Of a DNA stretch of 8,028 nt, positions 1 through 5,567 are shown piece after piece. The stretch spans positions 1-8,028 of the forward strand of contig JAHIUG010000026.1 of assembly GCA_018817245.1 (NCBI GenBank). Direction: 5' to 3'. The notes beneath the pieces are model-generated. The model had not been told where the DNA came from. It did no database searches and saw only the letters and a list, made by a program, of their open reading frames with translations. Position 1 is the stretch's first letter. Each line of letters begins with the position of its first letter. Source of the stretch: Patescibacteria group bacterium (GTDB taxonomy: Bacteria > Patescibacteriota > Patescibacteriia > 2-12-FULL-60-25). A program made the position numbers and the translations under genes.

Positions 1-136
1 ACTGGAGCGTAGCGAAACGGAGAGATCTTTCTAAAAGATTTCTCCGCGTTGGTCGAAATGACAGATGCAAAGATTTCTCCGCGTTGGTCGAAATGACAGA
101 TGTAAAGATTTCTCCGCGTTGGTCGAAATGACAGAT
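1..136. repeat. Interspersed repeat cluster A (one cut copy plus three tandem copies)
   Basis: Three direct copies of a unit running from AGATTTCTCCGCG to GTCGAAATGACAG occur at 36-70, 71-105 and 106-136, a period of 35 bp. To their left, 1-30 is the inner part of a copy in the opposite orientation, cut by the window edge. CGGAGAGATCTT (18-29) and AAGATTTCTCCG (35-46) form an inverted pair with one mismatch and a 5-nt loop. The same family recurs in four other intergenic gaps of this window. No coding potential is evident. Confidence 0.93.
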
Positions 137-157
137 TGGGGGACTTGCGCGAAAATC

Positions 158-186
158 TGTATTCTGATCTAAAAAGTGTCTATAAT
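158..186 (+). promoter_or_regulatory. Putative promoter of the zinc-ribbon gene
   Basis: A perfect -10 hexamer TATAAT lies at 181-186. The hexamer 17 bp upstream is TGTATT (158-163), a poor -35. The predicted transcript would start near 193 and give a leader of about 35 nt. No Shine-Dalgarno sequence precedes the ATG at 228. Confidence 0.5.
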
Positions 187-227
187 TGTAATCACGATTA
201 ATTCATTAACTATTTTTGCCATCAAAT

Positions 228-431
228 ATGACAAAGGTATGTGTCACCTGTGATGCAGAACTCGCGGAAGAGCTGCGACCCGAAGGAGAACCTGAGGATT
301 GCCCAAGCTGCGGAGGCGTAGGAACTGCCCAGGTAGAAGTTCCGATCATCAAATCCGACGACCCAGAAGAAGACCTGGATTTGGACGCAGATGATGATGA
401 CGAAGACGAGGACGAAGAAGAGAGCTGGTAA
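228..431 (+). CDS. Small zinc-ribbon protein with an acidic C-terminal tail
   Basis: A 67-residue protein that I cannot assign to a named family. Two CxxC pairs, C5-x2-C8 and C25-x2-C28, have the spacing of a small zinc ribbon. From about residue 42 to the end the chain is almost entirely Asp and Glu, closing with Ser-Trp, so the C-terminal third is likely disordered and strongly negative. There is no signal peptide or membrane segment; it is probably cytoplasmic. ATG at 228 is preferred; an in-frame TTG at 216 would add four residues but has no ribosome site. The gene stands alone, with its own -10 box upstream and a strong hairpin terminator directly after the TAA stop. Zinc binding is inferred from the cysteines. 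A role in nucleic-acid or protein binding is possible but unproven. Confidence 0.82.
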   Translation: MTKVCVTCDAELAEELRPEGEPEDCPSCGGVGTAQVEVPIIKSDDPEEDLDLDADDDDEDEDEEESW

Positions 432-432
432 T

Positions 433-470
433 AAAATAATACCCTGTGACTATCACGGGGTATTATTTTT
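433..470 (+). terminator. Intrinsic terminator after the zinc-ribbon gene
   Basis: AATACCCTGTGA (438-449) pairs with TCACGGGGTATT (453-464) across a 3-nt loop, with one G-T wobble. A-T pairs extend the stem outward to 433 and 469. A run of five T follows at 466-470. It starts two bases after the stop codon and rules out the GTG at 446 as a pgi start, because that codon lies inside the hairpin. Confidence 0.93.
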
Positions 471-474
471 GCTG

Positions 475-480
475 TATACT
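475..480 (+). promoter_or_regulatory. Putative -10 box of pgi, giving a leaderless transcript
   Basis: TATACT lies between the upstream terminator and the ATG at 488. A start site 6-8 nt downstream falls at about 487-488, on the start codon itself. No convincing -35 hexamer is seen at 16-18 bp spacing, because that stretch is the terminator stem. Confidence 0.45.
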
Positions 481-487
481 ACAGTTC

Positions 488-1726
488 ATGCTTTACGATT
501 ATAAAAACATGCATATCTCAACCGCGGAATTGCGGGCATTGAGATCTCGACTGAATGACGCTAAAAAGAAAGTTTTGAAAATGGCACGGAAGGGTGAGCA
601 GGGTTGGTTGGATTTGCCTGATGATAAAGATATGGTTGAGCGTGTGTATGAAATCGCCAGTGAAAAAAAGAAATTTAAAAATTGTTTAGTAATTGGAATT
701 GGCGGTTCGGATTTGGGAGCGCGCGCTTTGAATAAAGCCGTTCGAACGAAAAACGGAATGAAATTATTTTTTGCGGGCGGAAACACTGATCCTGATGAAT
801 TACACGCTACACTTTCCGGACTTGATCTTAAAAAGACACTGGTTAATATAATCTCCAAATCCGGAAATACAATCGAACCTATGGCCGCGTTCATGATTGT
901 GCGCGAGGCTCTTAAAAGGAAAGTGGGAAGAAAGTATGGTCGCAACATTGTGGCAACCACAGATATAAAAGGCGGTTCATTGCGAGAACTGGCTAAGAAG
1001 TATTGCTGGGCAACACTGCCTGTTCCGGAAAATGTAGGCGGTCGTTTTTCCGTATTAAGTGAGGTCGGATTATTCCCGGCTGCTTGTGCCGGCATTGATC
1101 TTGATTTGCTATTGCGAGGAGCGCAAAAAGTTCGCAATGCTTTTGTAAAAGAACTTCCACTTAAAAATGATGCTTGTTTATTTGCTGCGCTCCAATACCT
1201 TTCATATAAAAAACACGGTAAGAAAATGCAGGTTCTTATGCCGTATGCGGAAGGTTTGCGAGATTTTGGACTTTGGTATCGCCAGCTTTGGGCTGAGAGT
1301 TTAGGCAAAGATGGAAAAGGACCAACTCCAATCGCAGCAATAGGTGCCACGGATCAGCACTCGCAAATACAGCTTTATAACGATGGGCCAAACGATAAAA
1401 CAATTACGTTTATTGAAGTTAAGAAGTTTGAACACCAGACCAGAGTTCCATCAATGGCCGATCTTCCAAAACTTGGTTATGCGGAAGGAAAAACTCTGGA
1501 GCAGATTATTCACGCTGAACGACGGGGAACTGCGCGTGCGCTTACAGAGAACAGCAGATCAAATGGTACGCTTTTTATATCACGGCTAAACGAGGAGAAC
1601 ATGGGAGCTTTGATTATGTTCTTTGAAATAGCAACTGCAATCTCCGGCGAACTTTATGGAATCAATACATACGACCAACCTGGAGTAGAAGCTGGAAAAA
1701 TCGCAATTGAAAATATTTTAAAATAA
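488..1726 (+). CDS. pgi: Glucose-6-phosphate isomerase
   Basis: Interconverts glucose 6-phosphate and fructose 6-phosphate in the cytoplasm, at the entry of glycolysis and gluconeogenesis. From ATG 488 it has 412 residues, somewhat shorter than Bacillus-type enzymes (about 450). Visible: a SIS-fold glycine motif IGIGGSDLGA (69-78), the phosphate-binding SKSGNT (123-128), family signature 1 with ENVGGRFS (181-188) and its catalytic Arg186, Glu270 in QLWAESLGK, His291 in GATDQHSQ, and signature 2 ending DQPGVEAGK with Lys404. The Glu-His spacing of 21 matches the Bacillus enzyme. A second ATG at 509 (405 residues) is possible; both lack a Shine-Dalgarno sequence. GTG at 446 is excluded because it sits in the upstream terminator. 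No hairpin-plus-T-run terminator is seen after the stop; a repeat cluster begins 9 bp later. Identification is secure. Confidence 0.97.
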   Translation: MLYDYKNMHISTAELRALRSRLNDAKKKVLKMARKGEQGWLDLPDDKDMVERVYEIASEKKKFKNCLVIGIGGSDLGARALNKAVRTKNGMKLFFAGGNTDPDELHATLSGLDLKKTLVNIISKSGNTIEPMAAFMIVREALKRKVGRKYGRNIVATTDIKGGSLRELAKKYCWATLPVPENVGGRFSVLSEVGLFPAACAGIDLDLLLRGAQKVRNAFVKELPLKNDACLFAALQYLSYKKHGKKMQVLMPYAEGLRDFGLWYRQLWAESLGKDGKGPTPIAAIGATDQHSQIQLYNDGPNDKTITFIEVKKFEHQTRVPSMADLPKLGYAEGKTLEQIIHAERRGTARALTENSRSNGTLFISRLNEENMGALIMFFEIATAISGELYGINTYDQPGVEAGKIAIENILK

Positions 1727-1734
1727 TACAACCT

Positions 1735-1985
1735 CTGTCATTTCGACCCCCGATACATCGATCGGGGTAAACTCCGCGGAGAAATCTTTCAATCTGTCAT
1801 TTCGACCGGAACAAAGTGGAGCAGAGAAATCTTTCAATCTGTCATTTCGACTGGAGCGGAGCGGAACGGAGAAATCTTTTATAGAGATCTCTCCACTGCG
1901 GTCGAGATGACAGGCACGAAAGATCTCTCCACTGCGATCGAGATGACAGGCACGAACGATCTCTCAGCGCTGGTCGAGATGACAG
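1735..1985. repeat. Interspersed repeat cluster B: three copies facing three inverted copies
   Basis: This fills most of the 323-bp gap between pgi and the next gene. Copies reading CTGTCATTTCGAC to GAGAAATCTTT occur at 1735-1790, 1794-1835 and 1839-1880. Copies in the opposite orientation, AGATCTCTCC or a variant to GTCGAGATGACAG, occur at about 1885-1913, 1921-1949 and 1957-1985. The innermost pair forms a long imperfect hairpin (1839-1913): the outer arms differ at one base in 13, and the inner arms GGAGAAATCT (1868-1877) and AGATCTCTCC (1885-1894) at one in 10. The first copy has an altered centre with its own palindrome, CCCCGAT to ATCGGGG. No gene is visible in this gap. Confidence 0.93.
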
Positions 1986-2012
1986 GTGGTAGCCTCGGAC
2001 AAACAAAAGAGA

Positions 2013-2018
2013 TATAAT
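2013..2018 (+). promoter_or_regulatory. Putative -10 box of the YtxH-like gene
   Basis: A perfect TATAAT sits 31 bp before the ATG at 2050, just beyond the last repeat copy. No good -35 hexamer is seen at 16-18 bp spacing. The predicted leader is about 25 nt, AT-rich and without a Shine-Dalgarno sequence. Confidence 0.45.
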
Positions 2019-2049
2019 ACATTTGATTTTTAAATTCTAATATAAACAT

Positions 2050-2454
2050 ATGTCAGACAAAAAGAAAAAATCTCATTTAGGTGCGGGAATGGTGATAGGT
2101 GCCGCGATTGGCGCAGCTGCTGCCGCGTTCATGCAAACAAAAAAAGGCAAAGAACTCAAGGACGACTTAACTAAGAAAACATTGGCTTTGCAAAAGAAGA
2201 TTAATGCTGAGTTGAAGAAAAAGGGCGCTGTAACAAAAGCGGGCTATGAGGATTTGGTAGACAAAGTGACCGCATATTACGTTGTATCAAAAAATATCAC
2301 CAAAACAGAAGTCCCGGCTGTGAAAAAAACTTTGATGACTCACTGGAAAAAAATTGAAGCCGGCTTAAAATCTGTAGACAAGAAACCGGTTGCTAAGAAA
2401 AAGCCTGCAGCTAAGAAGAAATCTCCGGCTAAGAAGAAGATTGTAAAGAAATAA
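2050..2454 (+). CDS. YtxH-like membrane protein with a histone-H1-like lysine-rich tail
   Basis: A 134-residue basic protein of unknown role. After a short lysine-rich start, residues 10-28 form one Gly/Ala-rich hydrophobic segment followed by QTKKGKELKDDL, the pattern of YtxH-type small membrane proteins. Residues 35-108 look helical and charged. From about 111 the tail consists of short Ala-Lys-Lys-Lys and Pro-Ala blocks, like the C-terminal tails of bacterial histone-H1-like proteins, and may bind DNA, RNA or another polyanion. The likely topology is one membrane helix with the bulk in the cytoplasm. ATG 2050 is the only sensible start. The gene is monocistronic: a -10 box lies upstream and a perfect hairpin terminator starts 7 bp after the stop. 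The YtxH resemblance is by pattern only; function is unknown. Confidence 0.85.
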   Translation: MSDKKKKSHLGAGMVIGAAIGAAAAAFMQTKKGKELKDDLTKKTLALQKKINAELKKKGAVTKAGYEDLVDKVTAYYVVSKNITKTEVPAVKKTLMTHWKKIEAGLKSVDKKPVAKKKPAAKKKSPAKKKIVKK

Positions 2455-2461
2455 AGAAACC

Positions 2462-2491
2462 AAAAGAGCGCCAATCATGGCGCTCTTTTTT
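2462..2491 (+). terminator. Strong intrinsic terminator, probably bidirectional
   Basis: AAAAGAGCGCCA (2462-2473) and TGGCGCTCTTTT (2478-2489) form a perfect 12-bp stem with a 4-nt loop, followed by six T (2486-2491). The complementary strand also ends in four T, so it could stop clpB transcripts arriving from the right. A repeat copy begins on the last T of the run. Confidence 0.95.
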
Positions 2492-2602
2492 GTCATTGCG
2501 AGGAGTGGAGCGACGAAGCAATCTTTTTGATTAGATTACCGTGCTACGCTCGTAATGACATTCAGACGAGATTTCTCCGCTGCGGTCGAAATGACAGATG
2601 GC
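2491..2602. repeat. Interspersed repeat cluster C in the convergent gap before clpB
   Basis: Two repeat types adjoin here. TGTCATTGCGAG (2491-2502) and CTCGTAATGACA (2549-2560) are inverted arms with one mismatch, enclosing a GAAGCAATCT-type inner segment; together they form a 70-bp imperfect hairpin. A copy of the commoner type, AGATTTCTCCGC to GTCGAAATGACAG, follows at 2569-2596. The cluster ends 9 bp before the clpB stop codon and abuts the terminator on the other side. Confidence 0.9.
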
Positions 2603-2610
2603 GTTACAGG

Positions 2611-5256
2611 TTATTTAGAGATTGTAATCGCATCCCCATCCGCATCCACGGTCACAGAATCATTTTCTGAGATTTTGCCTTCGATTATCTTTAACGACAG
2701 ATCATCCAGGATTAAATCTTGGATTGCGCGTTTAAGTGGGCGTGCGCCGTATGATGGGTTGTAACCCTTGTCTGCAATCAGCTTTTTAGCTTTATCTGTA
2801 AATGTAATAGTGATTCGCTTACCCCTTAATCGATCAGCAACAAGCTGCAATTGCAAATCCACAATCTTTAAGAGCTGCTTTTTGCCTAAAGAATTAAACA
2901 TCACAATCTCATCCAAGCGATTTAAAAATTCAGGACGGAATTGGTCGTGCAGCATGTCCATTACTTTTTCTTTTATAGTTTCATCTTTTGCATCTTCGCG
3001 CTCCTTGTTTTCTTTGCCATGAAAACCGATTTCATCAGTTTTAGTTCCCCAATCCAGGATCATGTCAGATCCTACATTAGAAGTCATAATCACGATTGTG
3101 TTTTTAAATGAAACTGTTCGGCCTTTACCGTCAGTCAATCTTCCATCGTCAAGAACCTGAAGCAGAGAATTAAAAACCTCAGGATGCGCCTTTTCAACTT
3201 CATCAAGAAGTACAACCGAATATGGGCGGCGTCGAACTTTATCCGTCAGCTGACCACCCTCGTCATAACCAATATATCCGGGAGGGGATCCAAGCATTCG
3301 CGAGACTGAATGTTTCTCCATGTATTCCGACATATCAATTCGCACAATGGAATCTTCATCATCAAACATAACTTCTGCCAAAGCTTTTGCCAGCTCGGTT
3401 TTTCCGACTCCGGTGGGCCCGAGGAACAAAAACGAACCAATCGGACGATCCTCTTCGCCAATGCCAGCGCGAGAACGTCGTAAAGCGTTAGAAACCGCCT
3501 TTACAGCCTCTTCCTGCCCGACGACCCTCTTAGCCAGCTCTTGTTCCAACTTGGCCAATTTAGCAGCTTCTGACGCAAGCATTCGAGAAACCGGAATACC
3601 GGTCCAACGCATCACAACGCCAGCAACTTCCTCATCAGTAACAGCATCTTTAAGAAGTCCGCGTTTGCCTTGCATTTTTTTAAGCTGCACGTCGATTTCC
3701 TTTAAATTAGCTTCCAATTTCGGAAGTTGACCATAACGAATTTCTGAAGTCTTTTCAAAATCACCGCCTCGCTCTGCGATCTCAGCCTGACTTTTTAATT
3801 TATCGAATTCAGACTTTGCCGCGCGCATCTTATCTATGATTTCTTTTTCCGCTGTCCACGAAAGTTCAAGCTCATCAGTTTTCTCCTGAACTTCGGCCAT
3901 GTGTTTTTCCACCTCGGAAAGTCGTTCTTTGGATTCAGCATCTTCTTCTTTAGACAGAGCGCGTTTTTCAATATCAAGTTTTATCAGCTCCCGTTTTAAT
4001 TTATCCAAATCTTCGGGCATTGAATCAATCTGCATTCGCAAAGCAGACGCAGCTTCGTCAATAAGATCGACTGCTTTGTCCGGCAAAAAACGATCGGTTA
4101 TATAGCGGCTGGAAAGATTTGCGGCCGCGACCAATGAACCGTCCGTAATGCGAACACCATGGTGCAATTCGTATTTGTCTTTGATCCCGCGCAAAATCGC
4201 AACCGTATCATCAATGCTCGGTTCTTTAACGTAAACCGGCTGGAAACGACGCTCAAGAGCAGGATCTTTCTCAATATGTTTTTGATATTCTTTTAAAGTG
4301 GTGGCACCAATCGCTCGAAGTTCGCCGCGAGCTAACGCAGGTTTTAAAAGATTTGATGCGTCCATTGCGCCGCCCTCACCGGTTGATCCGGCTCCAACCA
4401 ATGTATGAAGCTCATCAATAAACAAGATAATAGAGCCATTAGAATTCTCAACCTCGCGAATAACTGACTTAAGTCGCTCCTCAAATTCACCGCGAAATTT
4501 TGTTCCGGATAAAAGCGCACCCAAATCAAGAGAAATAACTTTCTTGTTTTTAAGAGTTTCAGGGATATCGCCATCCACAATTCTCTGCGCCAACCCTTCC
4601 ACAATCGCAGTTTTACCGGTTCCAGCCTCGCCTATAAGAACAGGATTATTTTTCGTACGACGCGTGAGCACTTGCATTATGCGACGTATTTCATCATCAC
4701 GACCTATAACAGGATCGAGCTTATCGTTCTGTGCCAATTCCGTAAGATCGCGCGAATATTTTTCCAAGGCCTGATATTTCCCCTCTGGTTCAGGTGAATC
4801 GACTTTTGCGCTGCCACGAACATCTTTGAGCGCAGTTAAAATAGAATCTGTAGTTACGCCATTATGATTTAGTATTTCCGCAGTTTTATCATTTCCATCT
4901 GTAAGCGCCAGCAACAAGTGTTCAGTTGAAATATATTCGTCTTTAAAAAAGCTCGCTGCTTTTTCTGAATTAACAAAAGTTCGCACCATGTCTTGTGACA
5001 GGTGGATTTGACCAAGTGTTCCCGAAGAAGAGGAGACTTTTGGAAGTTTGTTCAAAATAGATTCAATATCGCCCTTAAGATCAGCAACCTCAATTTGCAA
5101 TTTCTTTAAAATTGACGGAACCACGCCGCCTTCCTGTTCGAGGAGCGCGGATAATAGATGAGCGGTTTCAACTGCCTGCTGACCATTTGACATAGCAAGC
5201 TGATGGGCAAGCTGAATAGCTTCTTGAGATTTTGTAGTAAAATTTTGAGGTAGCAT
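2611..5256 (-). CDS. clpB: ATP-dependent disaggregase ClpB with an unusual Ile-Gly-Phe loop
   Basis: Hexameric AAA+ chaperone that threads aggregated proteins through its pore with DnaK. From ATG 5256 it has 881 residues (E. coli: 857). In order: Clp N domain (about 1-145), NBD1 with Walker A GEAGTGKT (209-216), pore loop KFRG (253-256), Walker B IILFIDE (276-282) and Arg336/Arg337, a full-length coiled-coil M domain (about 406-535, diagnostic of ClpB over ClpC), then NBD2 with Walker A GPTGVGKT (613-620), pore loop GYIGY (660-664), Walker B VVLLDE (681-686), Arg780 and sensor-2 GARPLKR (837-843). ATG 5256 gives the same N-terminal length as E. coli ClpB; ATG 5280 would add eight residues encoded by leader-repeat DNA. 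Odd: the stretch before FRPEF is about 16 residues longer than in E. coli and contains Ile-Gly-Phe (743-745). A CIRCE-like operator overlaps the promoter. Confidence 0.96.
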   Translation of the reverse strand: MLPQNFTTKSQEAIQLAHQLAMSNGQQAVETAHLLSALLEQEGGVVPSILKKLQIEVADLKGDIESILNKLPKVSSSSGTLGQIHLSQDMVRTFVNSEKAASFFKDEYISTEHLLLALTDGNDKTAEILNHNGVTTDSILTALKDVRGSAKVDSPEPEGKYQALEKYSRDLTELAQNDKLDPVIGRDDEIRRIMQVLTRRTKNNPVLIGEAGTGKTAIVEGLAQRIVDGDIPETLKNKKVISLDLGALLSGTKFRGEFEERLKSVIREVENSNGSIILFIDELHTLVGAGSTGEGGAMDASNLLKPALARGELRAIGATTLKEYQKHIEKDPALERRFQPVYVKEPSIDDTVAILRGIKDKYELHHGVRITDGSLVAAANLSSRYITDRFLPDKAVDLIDEAASALRMQIDSMPEDLDKLKRELIKLDIEKRALSKEEDAESKERLSEVEKHMAEVQEKTDELELSWTAEKEIIDKMRAAKSEFDKLKSQAEIAERGGDFEKTSEIRYGQLPKLEANLKEIDVQLKKMQGKRGLLKDAVTDEEVAGVVMRWTGIPVSRMLASEAAKLAKLEQELAKRVVGQEEAVKAVSNALRRSRAGIGEEDRPIGSFLFLGPTGVGKTELAKALAEVMFDDEDSIVRIDMSEYMEKHSVSRMLGSPPGYIGYDEGGQLTDKVRRRPYSVVLLDEVEKAHPEVFNSLLQVLDDGRLTDGKGRTVSFKNTIVIMTSNVGSDMILDWGTKTDEIGFHGKENKEREDAKDETIKEKVMDMLHDQFRPEFLNRLDEIVMFNSLGKKQLLKIVDLQLQLVADRLRGKRITITFTDKAKKLIADKGYNPSYGARPLKRAIQDLILDDLSLKIIEGKISENDSVTVDADGDAITISK

Positions 5257-5340
5257 ATATTTCTGGAACCTAGAATCCATAATCTGGAATCCGAAAGGTA
5301 AATTCCATTCGGGTTACGAGTTCCAAGTTATGGGTTATAA
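5257..5340 (-). other. Degenerate word-array in the clpB leader
   Basis: The transcribed leader is built from short recurring words. On the + strand TCTGGAA occurs twice (near 5262 and 5284), GGGTTA twice (5311 and 5332), and TGGAAT-CCGAA (5285-5295) is followed after six bases by ATTCCA-TTCGG (5302-5312). The latter arms pair in a-b-a'-b' order, so they allow either two exclusive hairpins or a pseudoknot. The array runs up to the preferred clpB start and encodes the alternative eight-residue N-terminal extension. Confidence 0.5.
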
Positions 5341-5361
5341 ATAGAGGGTTTTTGACCACAT

Positions 5362-5388
5362 CTAGCAGTCGCTATTATAGACTGCTAA
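5362..5388 (-). promoter_or_regulatory. CIRCE-like heat-shock operator (putative HrcA site)
   Basis: On the minus strand TTAGCAGTC, nine bases, then GACTGCTAG. The CIRCE consensus known for HrcA is TTAGCACTC-N9-GAGTGCTAA. Arm lengths and the 9-bp spacer match; the left arm agrees at 8 of 9 bases and the right at 7 of 9. One difference is the same base pair changed in both arms, so symmetry is kept. The operator contains the clpB -10 box in its spacer, the position expected for repression. hrcA itself is not in the window. Confidence 0.75.
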
Positions 5389-5402
5389 TGAGATTTTGGC
5401 AA
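5374..5402 (-). promoter_or_regulatory. clpB promoter, near-consensus sigma-70 type
   Basis: Minus-strand TTGCCA (5397-5402), a 17-bp spacer, then TATAAT (5374-5379). Five of six -35 bases and all -10 bases match consensus. Predicted transcription start is near 5367, giving a leader of about 110 nt to ATG 5256. This is the strongest promoter in the window, fitting a gene held down by a repressor. Confidence 0.85.
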
Positions 5403-5411
5403 TAGTTAACC

Positions 5412-5433
5412 AAAAACCGTCCATAGCGGACGG
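5412..5433 (-). terminator. Minus-strand intrinsic terminator upstream of clpB
   Basis: On the minus strand CCGTCC, a 5-nt loop and GGACGG (5433-5417) are followed by five T (5416-5412). It would stop transcripts coming from the two exported-protein genes to the right, after they cross repeat cluster D, and so insulate the clpB promoter that starts 10 bp further on. Confidence 0.85.
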
Positions 5434-5440
5434 CTCGTAT

Positions 5441-5558
5441 TGTCATTGCGAGAAACAAAGTGACGAAGCAATCTTTAGACTTGTCATCTCGACCGTAGCG
5501 GAGAGATCTCATCTGAACGAGATTTCTCCGTTTCGCTGCGCTCCAGTCGAAATGACAG
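5441..5558. repeat. Interspersed repeat cluster D with a complete inverted pair
   Basis: A TGTCATTGCGAG-type copy ends in CAATCTTT (5441-5476). Next is a full inverted pair (5482-5558): outer arms TGTCATCTCGAC (5482-5493) and GTCGAAATGACA (5546-5557) differ at one base, and inner arms CGGAGAGATCTC (5499-5510) and GAGATTTCTCCG (5519-5530) differ at one base around an 8-nt loop. It ends 9 bp before the stop codon of the secreted-protein gene and would lie in that gene's 3' untranslated region. Confidence 0.92.
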
Positions 5559-5567
5559 TTATAAAGA

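Noticed and set aside
394..428. SSB-like acidic tip at the end of the zinc-ribbon protein
   Set aside because: SSB tails end in a Pro-Phe tip after a few acidic residues and follow an OB fold. Here the end is Ser-Trp, no OB fold is present and the acidic run is much longer.
446..487. Earlier GTG start for pgi at 446
   Set aside because: The codon lies in the stem of the upstream intrinsic terminator and before the likely -10 box, and the extra residues do not resemble Pgi N-termini.
499..1350. A long open frame on the minus strand inside pgi
   Set aside because: It lies wholly antisense to a gene with all the Pgi catalytic motifs, and its translation is Ser/Arg/Pro-rich without any recognisable motif. 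It is a shadow of the codon usage of pgi.
2555..2764. A plus-strand open frame over repeat cluster C and the clpB 3' end
   Set aside because: Its first part is translated repeat and its remainder is antisense to conserved ClpB C-terminal sequence.
2611..5256. Assignment as ClpC because of the Ile-Gly-Phe loop
   Set aside because: The M domain of about 130 residues and the flanking sequences match ClpB closely; ClpC has a much shorter M domain. The loop is therefore reported as an anomaly in ClpB.
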